A stretch of 64,000 nucleotides of DNA from Streptomyces sp. 1222.5 (GCF_900105245.1 NZ_FNSZ01000001.1:6198001-6262000), one strand, 5' to 3'. Shown: positions 35,210-44,201, numbered from the stretch's first letter. The notes: generated by a model from the letters alone, not told the origin. Program-made: numbers and translations.

Positions 35210-35776
35210 TCAGACCACGGCCCCGCGCCCCGGATCGTCCTCGTCGTCGTCCGTCCGCATCCGCATGACCAGCGTGGCGAAGCCGCCCAGGAAACCGCCG
35301 ATGCCGAGGGTCGCCAGCCACCAGGTCATGTCCCAGCCGAGGACGACCGCGAGCAGCAGCAGGATCGGGCCGCCCACGACACCGAGCCAGGCGAATTTGG
35401 CGGACGCGTCGGCGACCGGCAGCGGCGGCGGCTCCGGCGGTACGAAGTGGCCCTCGTCGTCCGCGTCGAAGTCGTCGTCGGACGGCTCGGGCGCCACATG
35501 GTCGCGCGGCCCGACGCCGGGCGCGAACGAGACCGAGCCGCCCAGCGGGCGGGCGGCCCGGGGCTCGGCCGGATCGTCCCGGTCTCCGGTGGTGTCCGTC
35601 TCCGGCAGCGCGAGGTCCTCCACCGGCTTGAAGGGCTTGCTGCCCGGCGGATCCGGCGGCTCCGTGCCGTACCCGGCGACGATGGCCCGCCAGGCGGCGT
35701 CCTCGTCGAAGGGCACCCCCTGCTCCTCGGGCTCCCGCTCCTCGCGGTTGTCGCGGTCGGAGTCGTGCTCAGCCAA
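35210..35776 (-). CDS. Acidic membrane protein of unknown function
   Basis: The protein has 188 residues from TTG 35776, chosen because GGAAGGGA lies 9 nt upstream; upstream GTG codons in the same frame overlap the esterase more. The first 115 residues are acidic and Pro-rich with no fold evident. Two membrane helices follow (about 125-145 and 148-168). It ends in an acidic tail. It overlaps the esterase stop by 8 bp, so the two are coupled. I do not recognise a function. Confidence 0.75.
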   Translation of the reverse strand: MAEHDSDRDNREEREPEEQGVPFDEDAAWRAIVAGYGTEPPDPPGSKPFKPVEDLALPETDTTGDRDDPAEPRAARPLGGSVSFAPGVGPRDHVAPEPSDDDFDADDEGHFVPPEPPPLPVADASAKFAWLGVVGGPILLLLAVVLGWDMTWWLATLGIGGFLGGFATLVMRMRTDDDEDDPGRGAVV

Positions 35777-36548
35777 CTGCGGCCGTCCCTTCCTTGCCGA
35801 CACTGGGTGCGAGCCGGCCGATGAAGGCGAGGCTCTCCTCGAAGACCCGGTCCGCATCCTCGTCCAACGTCGCCACGTGGTAGCTGTGTTCCAGCACGAG
35901 CTCCGTCACGTCCGTGGACGACACCCGGCTCAGCACCCGGGCGGAGTCCGCCGCCGGGACCACATGGTCCTGGGCGCTGCGCAGCAGCAGCAACGGCTGG
36001 GTGACCTGGGGCAGCTCGCCGTCCAGCCGGCGCAGGAAGACCCGCAGCGAGTGCGCCGCGTGCAGCGGCACCCGGTCGTAGCCCAGCTCCGCCGCACCCT
36101 CCTTCGCGATGTCGCTGGCGATGCCCTTCGTCGTCCGCACGAGGTGCCGGGCCACCGGAAGGGCGTACGCCGACAGGCCGTGCACCCGGTTCGCCGGGTT
36201 GACGGCCACCACGCCCGCGACCCGCTCGCCGTGCCGGGCGGCCAGCCGCAGAGCCAGCGCGCCACCCATCGACAGGCCCGCGACGAACACCCGCGAGCAG
36301 CGGTCGGAGAGCAGGCGCAGCTCGCGGTCCACCTCCGCGTACCAGTCCTGCCACCCCGTGAGCTGCATGTCCTCCCAGCGTGTGCCGTGGCCGGGCAGCA
36401 GCGGCAGCGAGACGGTCAGGCCGTGGGCCGCGTGGTGCTCCGCCCAGGGGCGCAGCGACTGGGGGGAGCCGGTGAAGCCGTGACAGAGGAGAACGCCCAC
36501 CTCCCCGCCGTCGTGGCGGTACGGCTCGGCTCCGGGGAGAACCGGCAC
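35769..36548 (-). CDS. Alpha/beta-hydrolase, Est30/monoacylglycerol lipase-like
   Basis: The protein has 259 residues. GTG 36548 follows AGGAGAG. It has the oxyanion HGFTGSP, nucleophile Ser in GLSMGG, Asp in SAQDHVVP and His in EHSYHVATLDED, the triad of carboxylesterases such as Est30. It would cleave short acyl esters or monoglycerides in the cytoplasm, as no signal peptide is seen. It is transcribed divergently from the PlsC gene, which points to a glycerolipid link. Confidence 0.9.
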   Translation of the reverse strand: MPVLPGAEPYRHDGGEVGVLLCHGFTGSPQSLRPWAEHHAAHGLTVSLPLLPGHGTRWEDMQLTGWQDWYAEVDRELRLLSDRCSRVFVAGLSMGGALALRLAARHGERVAGVVAVNPANRVHGLSAYALPVARHLVRTTKGIASDIAKEGAAELGYDRVPLHAAHSLRVFLRRLDGELPQVTQPLLLLRSAQDHVVPAADSARVLSRVSSTDVTELVLEHSYHVATLDEDADRVFEESLAFIGRLAPSVGKEGTAAVG

Positions 36549-36578
36549 CTTTCGACTCTCCTGTTCCTGTGCAGGGCC

Positions 36579-36616
36579 TCGTCGGGTGACCGGCGGAACT
36601 CGTCCGGTGACCGGCG
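36579..36616. promoter_or_regulatory. Two 17-bp direct repeats 21 bp apart
   Basis: TCGTCGGGTGACCGGCG (36579-36595) and TCGTCCGGTGACCGGCG (36600-36616) differ at one base. The two-turn spacing fits two regulator molecules on one DNA face upstream of the esterase gene. Confidence 0.5.
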
Positions 36617-36740
36617 CAGGCGGAAGAAACGCGCGGATGTGCTTCACCGTACGCGACCGCACTGACACCGACCAGGGCCGTCGGGTCCATCGACGGTCCT
36701 CCGGGTTAAGGTCTGTCCGACGGAAACAGGAGGCACACGG

Positions 36741-37478
36741 GTGTTGTACGGCACGATGAAGGTCGCCATCGGCGGGCCGCTGAAGGTTGCCTTCAGACCA
36801 TGGGTCGAGGGGCTGGAGAACATTCCGGCCGAGGGCCCGGCCATCCTGGCCAGCAATCACCTGTCCTTCTCGGACTCGTTCTTCCTCCCGACGATGCTGA
36901 CCCGCAAGGTCACCTTCATCGCGAAGGCCGAGTACTTCACCACGCCCGGCGTGAAGGGCCGCCTCACCGCCGCCTTCTTCAAGGGCGTCGGGCAGCTCCC
37001 GGTGGACCGCTCCGGGGCGCGCGGCGCCGGCGAGGCGGCCATCAAGAGCGGCATAGAGGTGCTCCAGCGGGGCGAGCTGTTCGGCATCTACCCGGAGGGC
37101 ACCCGCTCGCCCGACGGCCGGCTGTACCGGGGCAAGCCCGGCGGCCTCGCGCGCGTGGCGCTCGCCACCGGAGCGCCGGTCATCCCGGTCGCCATGATCG
37201 ACACGGAGAAGATCCAGCCGCCCGGCAAGGTCGTGCCCAAGCTCATGCGGCCGGGCATCCGCATCGGCGAGCCCATGGACTTCAGTCGCTACCAGGGCAT
37301 GGAGCACGACCGTTTCGTGCTGCGCGCCCTGACCGACGAGGTCATGTACGAGATCATGAAGCTCTCCGGGCAGGAGTACGTCGACATCTACGCGACCGCG
37401 GCCAAGCGCCAGATCGCCGAGGCGGCGAAGGCGGCCAAGGAGGCGGAGAAGGCCGAGAAGAAGCAGGCCGACTCCTAG
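36741..37478 (+). CDS. 1-acyl-sn-glycerol-3-phosphate acyltransferase (PlsC)
   Basis: The protein has 245 residues from GTG with AGGAGG upstream. The acyltransferase motifs are NHLSFSDS (His-Asp catalytic pair) and YPEGTRSPDG (phosphate-binding), with VIPVAMIDT behind them. It transfers an acyl chain to the sn-2 position of lysophosphatidate at the membrane. The tail is a Lys/Glu/Ala-rich helix. It matches the Rv2182c position in mycobacteria. The histidine kinase gene follows 36 bp downstream. Confidence 0.93.
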   Translation: MLYGTMKVAIGGPLKVAFRPWVEGLENIPAEGPAILASNHLSFSDSFFLPTMLTRKVTFIAKAEYFTTPGVKGRLTAAFFKGVGQLPVDRSGARGAGEAAIKSGIEVLQRGELFGIYPEGTRSPDGRLYRGKPGGLARVALATGAPVIPVAMIDTEKIQPPGKVVPKLMRPGIRIGEPMDFSRYQGMEHDRFVLRALTDEVMYEIMKLSGQEYVDIYATAAKRQIAEAAKAAKEAEKAEKKQADS

Positions 37479-37514
37479 ACGGGGGACCGCGGGGAATACG
37501 GGGGGCGGGGGGAC

Positions 37515-38750
37515 ATGCCCAGGCGCGAGCGGGTCATGAGGATGTCGGTCGAGCTGCCGCTGTGGCGTGCGCTCGCCGGCTACCGCGTGCTGACCATGCT
37601 GTACGCGATCGGCCTGTGTGCCACCGCGTACTCCCACTTCGTCCGCCCCTGGGTGGCCGTCGCCTACTACGCCGTCCTGGTCGTGTGGACCCTCGCCACC
37701 CTGCCCCGGGTGGCGAGCGCGACCGCCTGCACCAAGCGGTTCCTCGCCGCCGACCTGGCCGTCGCCCTCACCGGCATCCTGCTCACCCCGTTCGCCGACA
37801 ACCACGAGCGGATCGCGAGCGGCGGACCCACCCTGCCCTCGATATGGACGGCCGGCGCGGTCCTGGCCTTCGCCCTCAAGGGCGGCTGGCGCTGGGCGGC
37901 GGTCGCCTCCACGGCCGTGGCCGCCGTCAACCTGGTCGAGCGCGGTCGACCCGCCCGGGACACCGTGCACAACGTGATCCTGGTCTGGGTGGCCTCCATC
38001 GCCATCGGCTACGTCGTGGAGGTCGCCCGCGCCTCCGAGCGCACCCTCGCCCGAGCCCTGGAGATCGAGGCCGCGACCCGGGAGCGGGAGCGGCTGGCAC
38101 GGGACATCCACGACAGCGTGCTCCAGGTCCTGGCGATGGTGAAGCGCCGGGGCGCGGCCCTCGGCGGCGAGGCGGCCGAACTGGGCCGGCTCGCCGGGGA
38201 GCAGGAGGTGGCCCTGCGCACGCTGGTGTCGGGCGGCCTGGTGCCGGTGTCCCGGGTGTCGGAGGACGTCTCCGACGGGGCGGTCGTCCGCGTCGTCGAG
38301 GAGCCGTACGAGGACGGACCGGCCGGTCCGGTCGACCTGCGCTCCCTGCTCGCCCCCTACGCGTGCGGCCGGGTGAGCCTCGCCGAGCCCGGCGCCCCGG
38401 TGCTGCTGCCGTCCGCGGCGGCCCGCGAGGTGGCGGCGGCGGTCGGGGCCGCCCTGGACAACGTGCGCCGGCACGCAGGCGAGGACGCCCGGGCCTGGCT
38501 GCTGGTCGAGGACGAGCCGGACGAGGTCGTGGTGACCGTCCGGGACGACGGCCCCGGCATCCCCGAGGGCCGGCTCGCCCAGGCCGAGGGCGAGGGGCGG
38601 CTCGGGGTGGCCCAGTCCATCCGCGGGCGGCTGCGGGACCTCGGGGGCGGCGCCGAGCTGATCTCGGTCCCCGGCCAGGGCACGGAAGTCGAACTGAAGG
38701 TACCGAAGGGCGCCGAAGGGGCGCGGGGGAAGAAGGCGGAGCGGCGATGA
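37515..38750 (+). CDS. macS: Sensor histidine kinase (MacS-like)
   Basis: The protein has 411 residues. The N-terminal half has about five membrane helices (about 20-170) and the second half the kinase. The phosphorylated His is in ARDIHDSVLQVL, a HisKA_3 motif, followed by an ATPase domain with DNVRRHAG and VRDDGPGIPEG. It should phosphorylate its coupled regulator. The pair and its place between PlsC and pfkA correspond to the S. coelicolor MacRS system, which controls differentiation and exported proteins. ATG within the Met-rich start (37515 or 37548) is uncertain. It overlaps macR by ATGA. Confidence 0.9.
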   Translation: MPRRERVMRMSVELPLWRALAGYRVLTMLYAIGLCATAYSHFVRPWVAVAYYAVLVVWTLATLPRVASATACTKRFLAADLAVALTGILLTPFADNHERIASGGPTLPSIWTAGAVLAFALKGGWRWAAVASTAVAAVNLVERGRPARDTVHNVILVWVASIAIGYVVEVARASERTLARALEIEAATRERERLARDIHDSVLQVLAMVKRRGAALGGEAAELGRLAGEQEVALRTLVSGGLVPVSRVSEDVSDGAVVRVVEEPYEDGPAGPVDLRSLLAPYACGRVSLAEPGAPVLLPSAAAREVAAAVGAALDNVRRHAGEDARAWLLVEDEPDEVVVTVRDDGPGIPEGRLAQAEGEGRLGVAQSIRGRLRDLGGGAELISVPGQGTEVELKVPKGAEGARGKKAERR

Positions 38751-39424
38751 CGGAGCAGCGGGACACGATCCGGGTCATGGTGGTCGACGACCACCCGATG
38801 TGGCGGGACGCGGTCGCCCGGGACCTGGCCGAGTCCGGCTTCGAGGTGGTCGCCACCGCGGGCGACGGCGAGCAGGCGGTCCGCCGCGCGAAGGCGGCCG
38901 CTCCCGACGTCCTCGTGCTGGACCTCAACCTGCCCGCCAAGCCCGGTGTGCAGGTCTGCAAGGAACTCGTCGGCCACGACCCGGCGTTGCGCGTGCTGGT
39001 CCTGTCGGCCAGCGGCGAGCACGCCGACGTGCTGGAGGCCGTGAAGTCGGGCGCGACCGGCTACCTGCTGAAGTCGGCCTCGACCGAGGAACTGCTGGAC
39101 GCGGTGCGCCGTACCGCCGTGGGAGACCCGGTGTTCACCCCGGGCCTCGCCGGGCTCGTCCTCGGCGAGTACCGCCGGCTGGCCTCCGAGCCCGCGCCCG
39201 CCCCCGACGCGGACGGGCCCGGGGCGCCCCGGCTCACGGACCGGGAGACGGAGGTGCTGCGGCTGGTCGCCAAGGGCCTGAGCTACAAGCAGATCGCCGA
39301 ACGCCTCGTCATCTCCCACCGCACGGTCCAGAACCACGTCCAGAACACCCTCGGCAAGCTCCAGTTGCACAACAGGGTCGAACTCGTGCGGTACGCCATC
39401 GAGCGCGGCCTCGACGACGAGTAG
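38747..39424 (+). CDS. macR: LuxR-family response regulator (MacR-like)
   Basis: The protein has 225 residues. ATG 38747 overlaps the kinase stop, giving tight coupling. The receiver has the acidic pair VVDDHP, phospho-acceptor Asp in VLVLDLNLP, Ser in VLSASG and Lys in LLKSAS. A NarL/LuxR helix-turn-helix follows at about 155-215 (LTDRETEVLRLVAKGLSYKQ split over two helices). MacR of S. coelicolor binds TGAGTAC-n2-GTACTCA; a similar sequence lies at 58772 in this window. Confidence 0.92.
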   Translation: MTEQRDTIRVMVVDDHPMWRDAVARDLAESGFEVVATAGDGEQAVRRAKAAAPDVLVLDLNLPAKPGVQVCKELVGHDPALRVLVLSASGEHADVLEAVKSGATGYLLKSASTEELLDAVRRTAVGDPVFTPGLAGLVLGEYRRLASEPAPAPDADGPGAPRLTDRETEVLRLVAKGLSYKQIAERLVISHRTVQNHVQNTLGKLQLHNRVELVRYAIERGLDDE

Positions 39425-39535
39425 GCCGGATTCCGGCGCAACTCACCGGAATCACCCTTCCCGCCTCTCCCGATGTGACGCGGATCACCATTAGCGTGAC
39501 CGATCGTCAGGCAACCGCGGCGAAGGGACATTTCC

Positions 39536-40564
39536 ATGCGGGTCGGAGTACTGACCGGAGGCGGCGACTGCCCCGGGCTCAACGCCGTCATCCGGGGCGT
39601 CGTACGCAAGGGCGTACAGGAGTACGGCTATGACTTCGTCGGCTTCCGGGACGGCTGGCGAGGTCCGTTGGAGGGCGACACCGTCCGCCTCGACATCCCC
39701 GCCGTGCGCGGCATCCTGCCCCGCGGCGGCACCGTCCTCGGCTCCTCCCGGACCAACCCCCTCAAGGTGGAGGGCGGTGTCCGTCGGATCAAGGAGAACC
39801 TCGCCAAACTGGAGGTCGACGCCCTCATCGCGATCGGCGGCGAGGACACCCTCGGCGTCGCCGCGAGCCTCTGCGACGACTACGGGATGCCGTGCGTCGG
39901 CGTACCGAAGACCATCGACAACGACCTGTCCGCCACCGACTACACCTTCGGCTTCGACACCGCGGTCAACATCGCCACCGAGGCCATCGACCGCCTGCAC
40001 ACCACCGCCGAGTCCCACATGCGGGTCCTGGTCTGCGAGGTGATGGGCCGGCACGCCGGCTGGATCGCCCTGCACTCCGGCCTGGCGGGCGGCGCCAACG
40101 TCATCCTCATCCCCGAACAGCGCTTCGACCTCGACCAGGTGTGCGCCTGGATCACCTCCCGCTTCAAGGCGTCGTACGCCCCGATCGTCGTCGTCGCCGA
40201 GGGCGCCATGCCGAAGGACGGCGAGATGGTCCTCAAGGACGAGTCCCTGGACTCCTTCGGCCATGTGCGGCTCTCCGGGGTCGGCGAGTGGCTGGCCAAG
40301 GAGATCGAGAAGCGCACCGGCAAGGAGGCCCGCACCACGGTCCTCGGGCACATCCAGCGCGGCGGCACCCCCAGTGCCTTCGACCGCTGGCTCGCCACCC
40401 GTTTCGGCCTGCACGCCATCGACTGCGTCCACGAGGGCGACTTCGGGAAGATGGTCGCCCTGCGCGGCCCCGACATCGTCCGCGTCCCGATCTCCGAGGC
40501 CACGGCGAAGCTGAAGACCGTGGATCCGAAGCTCTACGACGAGGTCGGGGTGTTCTTCGGCTGA
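39536..40564 (+). CDS. pfkA: 6-phosphofructokinase
   Basis: The protein has 342 residues. GGCGAAGGGAC precedes the ATG. The nucleotide loop is VLTGGGDCPGLN and the substrate motif is KTIDNDL with the catalytic Asp. The phosphoryl-donor motif reads GGEDTLG. The Gly after GGD/E is the usual ATP marker in E. coli, and Asp there marks PPi enzymes, so this sequence belongs to the mixed actinobacterial group; the Streptomyces enzyme is known to use ATP. It makes fructose 1,6-bisphosphate in glycolysis. The glucokinase gene is 5 kb upstream. Confidence 0.95.
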   Translation: MRVGVLTGGGDCPGLNAVIRGVVRKGVQEYGYDFVGFRDGWRGPLEGDTVRLDIPAVRGILPRGGTVLGSSRTNPLKVEGGVRRIKENLAKLEVDALIAIGGEDTLGVAASLCDDYGMPCVGVPKTIDNDLSATDYTFGFDTAVNIATEAIDRLHTTAESHMRVLVCEVMGRHAGWIALHSGLAGGANVILIPEQRFDLDQVCAWITSRFKASYAPIVVVAEGAMPKDGEMVLKDESLDSFGHVRLSGVGEWLAKEIEKRTGKEARTTVLGHIQRGGTPSAFDRWLATRFGLHAIDCVHEGDFGKMVALRGPDIVRVPISEATAKLKTVDPKLYDEVGVFFG

Positions 40565-40582
40565 CGGCCGCTCCCGACTTCT

Positions 40583-40619
40583 CCGGGGCCCGGCGGCCGC
40601 ACCGGCCGCCGGGCCCCGG
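40583..40619. terminator. Bidirectional terminator between pfkA and trpE
   Basis: Perfect 17-bp arms (40583-40599 and 40603-40619, starting CCGGGGCCCGG) flank a 3-nt loop between convergent genes. Confidence 0.85.
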
Positions 40620-40624
40620 TTCCC

Positions 40625-42487
40625 TCACCTCGCGCCGCTCGCCGCGCGCAGCCGGGCGATCAGCTCCCGGAGCACCGGGGCGCCGTTCAGCGTGAGGACC
40701 GACTCCGGGTGGAACTGCACCCCGGCGAACCCGGGACCGCGCAGCGCGTGCACCTCGCCGTTGCCCGCCCGGCTCACCTCGACGCCGTGCGCGGACAGCT
40801 CCCGGGCGGCCTCCTCGTCGCAGCGGGCCACGAAGCTGTTGTAGAAGCCGACGGTCTCGGGCCGCCCGAACAGATCGATCACGGTCTGCTCCCCCTGGCA
40901 GGGGACCTCCTTGCGGACGATCTCCAGCCCCAGCTCGGCCGCGATGAGCTCATGGCCGAGGCAGACCCCGAGCACGCCGTAGCGGTGCTCCCGGAGAACC
41001 GTGGCGGTCAGCGCGCGCAGGACGCGCATCTTCGGGTCGGTGAGATCGCCGGGGTCGCCCGGACCGGGGCCCAGCACCACCGGGCCCTCGTGCGCGAGCA
41101 CCTCGTCCCGCAGCCCCGGCTCGTCGTACCGCCGTACCGTCACCTCCAGCCCGCCGGAGCGCAGCACGTGCGCCAGCATGGCGGTGAAGGTGTCCTCGCC
41201 GTCGACGACCAGGGCGTGGCCCGTCAGCTCCCGGGCCTGCTCCTGCATCCGCAGCCAGAACGGCGCGAGCGCGGAGCGCCGGCCGTCCAGGGCGGCCCGC
41301 ACCCGGGGGTCGTCGGCCAGCCGCGGGCGCTCCCGCTCCACGCGCGGCCGGGGCGGCCGCACCCCGAGGGCCGCCAGGACGCCCGCCGCCTTGGCGTGGG
41401 TCTCCGCGACCTCGCCCGCCGGGTCCGAGCCGCGGACGAGCGTCGCCCCGACCGGGACGCGCAGCCGGCCGTCGGCGTCGATGTCGGCGGTGCGGATGAG
41501 GATGGGGGAGTCCAACGTCTGCGCGCCCCCCAAGTCCCGGCCCAGCAGCGCGAGCGCGCCCGCGTAGTAGCCGCGGCCGCCCACCTCGTGGCGTTCGATG
41601 ACCCGGCACGCGTTCTGCACCGGCGACCCGGTCACCGTGGCCGCGAACATGGTCTCCCGCAGCACTTCCCGCACGTCCAGGGAGGACCTGCCGCGCAGCT
41701 CGTACTCGGTGTGCGCGAGGTGCGCCATCTCCTTCAGCCGTGGCCCGACGACCACCCCGCCCCGGTCGCCGACCGTGCACATCATCTTCAGTTCCTCGTC
41801 GACGACCATCGACAGCTCCTCGATCTCCTTGCCGTCGGCGAGGAAGTCCAGCAGGTGCTCCGGCGTGGGGCCCTCGGCGGGATAGCGGTAGGTGCCGCTG
41901 ATCGGGTTCATCACGACGGTGCCGCCGGACATGCGCACGTGCACCTCGGGACTGGCGCCCACCAGCGTCCGGTCCCCGGTGTGCACCACGAACGTCCAGT
42001 AGGCGCCCCGCTCGCCCTCCAGCAGCCGGCGGAACAGCGCGAGCGCGTCCGCGCGGCCGAAGCCGGGGATGTCGCCCCGGTACGTGCGCCGGATCACGAA
42101 GTTGGCGCCCTCGCCCCGGCCGATCTCCTCGGCCAGCACCCGTCCGACGATCCCGGCGTACCGCTCGTCGTCGACGTCGAAGCCGCCGCCCTCGACCCGC
42201 ACGTCGTGGCCGGGCAGCGTCCGCAGGGCCTCGTCGAGCGGGATCTCGTACGACTCCTCGGGGGTCAGCACCAGCAGCGGGGTGCCGTCGTCGCGGACGT
42301 CGAAGCCGCGCTCGCGGATCTGCCGGAACGGGACCAGCGCGAGGCCCTCGTCGGGCAGGTCGGCGAGCCGCTCGCGGCTGGTCACCGGGCCGAGCAGCAC
42401 CTCCACCACCGCCTCGTCGCGCCCAGGGGTGCGGCGGCGGAGCAGGGCGAAGGGGCGGGGGTCGGAGAGCAGGTCGTGCAGGTTCAC
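40625..42487 (-). CDS. trpE: Fused anthranilate synthase (TrpE-TrpG)
   Basis: The protein has 620 residues. GTG 42487 follows AAGGAG. The first about 420 residues are the chorismate-using TrpE part (MNPISGTYRY, ATVTGSPVQNACR, RGYYAGALALLG). The last about 190 are a class I glutamine amidotransferase with the active Cys in LGVCLGHEL and the His in QFHPESVLTLNG. The fused order is that of PhzE-like and Streptomyces tryptophan enzymes. It makes anthranilate from chorismate and glutamine. The Trp-rich leader peptide upstream shows a role in tryptophan supply rather than phenazine synthesis. Confidence 0.93.
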   Translation of the reverse strand: MNLHDLLSDPRPFALLRRRTPGRDEAVVEVLLGPVTSRERLADLPDEGLALVPFRQIRERGFDVRDDGTPLLVLTPEESYEIPLDEALRTLPGHDVRVEGGGFDVDDERYAGIVGRVLAEEIGRGEGANFVIRRTYRGDIPGFGRADALALFRRLLEGERGAYWTFVVHTGDRTLVGASPEVHVRMSGGTVVMNPISGTYRYPAEGPTPEHLLDFLADGKEIEELSMVVDEELKMMCTVGDRGGVVVGPRLKEMAHLAHTEYELRGRSSLDVREVLRETMFAATVTGSPVQNACRVIERHEVGGRGYYAGALALLGRDLGGAQTLDSPILIRTADIDADGRLRVPVGATLVRGSDPAGEVAETHAKAAGVLAALGVRPPRPRVERERPRLADDPRVRAALDGRRSALAPFWLRMQEQARELTGHALVVDGEDTFTAMLAHVLRSGGLEVTVRRYDEPGLRDEVLAHEGPVVLGPGPGDPGDLTDPKMRVLRALTATVLREHRYGVLGVCLGHELIAAELGLEIVRKEVPCQGEQTVIDLFGRPETVGFYNSFVARCDEEAARELSAHGVEVSRAGNGEVHALRGPGFAGVQFHPESVLTLNGAPVLRELIARLRAASGAR

Positions 42488-42549
42488 GGGTCGGGCTCCT
42501 TCTCGTACGTCTGAGTTCGTCTGACGGAGAGGAACGACCCGGGAAACGC

Positions 42550-42576
42550 CGAAGGCCGCCCCTCGGGCGGCCTTCG
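42550..42576 (-). terminator. Attenuator hairpin of the trpE leader
   Basis: Perfect 12-bp arms (CGAAGGCCGCCC and its complement) flank 3 nt. On the minus strand it lies just after the leader peptide stop and 63 bp before the trpE start, followed by GGCGTTT. This is the expected place for the Trp-responsive terminator. Confidence 0.85.
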
Positions 42577-42597
42577 CGAAGTCTGTGTGCGCGCGAA

Positions 42598-42654
42598 TCA
42601 GTGGGCCGCCGGAGAAGCGGTCCACCACCAGTTCTGGATCGAAAGCGCGAACAT
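42598..42654 (-). CDS. trpL: Trp leader peptide
   Basis: This 18-codon ORF reads MFALSIQNWWWTASPAAH and has three Trp codons in a row. Family knowledge: when charged tRNA-Trp is scarce, the ribosome stalls on the Trp codons and the downstream hairpin does not form. A nearly identical peptide precedes trpE in other Streptomyces, as I recall. It starts with ATG at 42654. Confidence 0.9.
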   Translation of the reverse strand: MFALSIQNWWWTASPAAH

Positions 42655-42741
42655 GCCAGGAACCCTACCCCACCCACCGGCGTTCCACGGGGCGATCGCC
42701 CCGTCTCACTCTGCGAGCAGCAGGAAAAAACATCCGACACG

Positions 42742-42762
42742 ACCCCGTAGTGTTTACGGGGT
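42742..42762. promoter_or_regulatory. 8-5-8 inverted repeat over the DAHP synthase start
   Basis: ACCCCGTA and TACGGGGT flank GTGTT. The element overlaps TAGTGT (42748-42753), a -10 placed 7 nt before the GTG start at 42761. It may be an operator. Confidence 0.5.
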
Positions 42763-44113
42763 GACCGTGAACGCTAAGACCAGCCCGAGCGCTGGCAACA
42801 CCTGGCGCGACCTGCCCGCGGCGCAGCAGCCCGAGTACCCCGACACCGAGGCTCTGCGCGCAGTGATCGCGGACCTCGAGTCGTATCCGCCGCTCGTCTT
42901 CGCGGGCGAGTGCGACCAGCTGCGCGCCCGGATGGCGGCCGTCGCCAGGGGTGAGGCGTTCCTCCTCCAGGGCGGCGACTGCGCCGAGGCCTTCGACGCG
43001 GTGTCCGCCGACCACATCCGCAACAAGCTCAAGACGCTGCTCCAGATGGGCGCCGTCCTGACCTACGCGGCCTCGGTGCCCGTGGTGAAGGTGGGCCGGA
43101 TCGCCGGGCAGTACTCCAAGCCGCGCTCCAAGCCGACCGAGACCCGTGACGGCGTGACGCTCCCGGTGTACCGGGGCGACTCCGTCAACGGCTTCGACTT
43201 CACCGAGGCCAGCCGCTACCCGGACCCGGAGCGGCTCAAGCGGATGTACAACGCCTCGGCGTCCACGCTGAACCTGGTGCGCGCCTTCACCACCGGCGGT
43301 TACGCCGACCTGCGCCAGGTGCACGCCTGGAACCAGGACTTCGTGCGGACCTCGCCGTCGGGCCAGCGCTACGAGCAGCTCGCGCGCGAGATCGACAGCG
43401 CGCTGAACTTCATGCGGGCCTGCGGCACCGACCCGGAGGAGTTCAAGACCGTCGAGTTCTACTCGTCGCACGAGGCGCTGCTGCTGGACTACGAGTCGGC
43501 GCTGACCCGCGTCGACTCCCGCACCGGCAAGCTGTACGACGTCTCCGGGCACATGGTGTGGATCGGTGAGCGCACCCGGCAGCTGGACGGCGCGCACATC
43601 GAGTTCGCCTCGAAGATCCGCAACCCGATCGGCATCAAGCTCGGCCCGACGACGACGGCCGAGGAGGCGCTGCAGTACATCGACCGCCTCGACCCCGAGC
43701 GGGAGCCGGGCCGGCTGACGTTCATCGTCCGCATGGGCGCCGGCAAGATCCGCGACAAGCTGCCCGAGCTGGTGGAGAAGGTCACGGCGTCCGGCGCCAC
43801 GGTGGCCTGGGTGACCGACCCGATGCACGGCAACACCTTCGAGGCGGCCTCCGGGCACAAGACCCGCCGCTTCGACGACGTGCTCGACGAGGTCAAGGGC
43901 TTCTTCGAGGTGCACAAGGCCCTCGGTACCCACCCGGGCGGCATCCACGTGGAGCTGACCGGCGACGACGTGACCGAGTGCGTGGGCGGCGGCGACGAGA
44001 TCTTCGTCGACGACCTGCACCAGCGCTACGAGACGGCCTGCGACCCGCGGCTCAACCGCAGCCAGTCGCTGGACCTGGCGTTCCTCGTGGCCGAGATGTA
44101 CCGGGACCAGTGA
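42761..44113 (+). CDS. aroH: Class II 3-deoxy-7-phosphoheptulonate (DAHP) synthase
   Basis: The protein has 450 residues from GTG, with no Shine-Dalgarno but a -10 (TAGTGT) 7 nt upstream. It belongs to the plant-like class II family: QGGDCAEAF, VVKVGRIAGQYSKPRS, WIGERTRQLDGAH and VTDPMHGNT all match. The enzyme joins PEP and erythrose 4-phosphate, the first step of the shikimate pathway. It is transcribed divergently from trpE; both supply aromatic amino acids. In mycobacteria the same gene (aroG, Rv2178c) lies near pknL. A perfect terminator follows. Confidence 0.95.
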   Translation: MTVNAKTSPSAGNTWRDLPAAQQPEYPDTEALRAVIADLESYPPLVFAGECDQLRARMAAVARGEAFLLQGGDCAEAFDAVSADHIRNKLKTLLQMGAVLTYAASVPVVKVGRIAGQYSKPRSKPTETRDGVTLPVYRGDSVNGFDFTEASRYPDPERLKRMYNASASTLNLVRAFTTGGYADLRQVHAWNQDFVRTSPSGQRYEQLAREIDSALNFMRACGTDPEEFKTVEFYSSHEALLLDYESALTRVDSRTGKLYDVSGHMVWIGERTRQLDGAHIEFASKIRNPIGIKLGPTTTAEEALQYIDRLDPEREPGRLTFIVRMGAGKIRDKLPELVEKVTASGATVAWVTDPMHGNTFEAASGHKTRRFDDVLDEVKGFFEVHKALGTHPGGIHVELTGDDVTECVGGGDEIFVDDLHQRYETACDPRLNRSQSLDLAFLVAEMYRDQ

Positions 44114-44141
44114 CGGTCTCGCCCGTCACACCGGCCTGAGT

Positions 44142-44171
44142 GGGGCGCGGATCACACCCGATCCGCGCCCC
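44142..44171 (+). terminator. Terminator after DAHP synthase
   Basis: GGGGCGCGGATC (44142-44153) pairs perfectly with GATCCGCGCCCC (44160-44171) around ACACCC. Confidence 0.85.
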
Positions 44172-44201
44172 CCGCCACTTTTGCGCTCACCGAGGCATGG
44201 G

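Noticed and set aside
40625..42487. The TrpE-TrpG fusion as a phenazine (PhzE) gene
   Set aside because: No other phenazine genes are nearby and the Trp leader peptide shows control by tryptophan.
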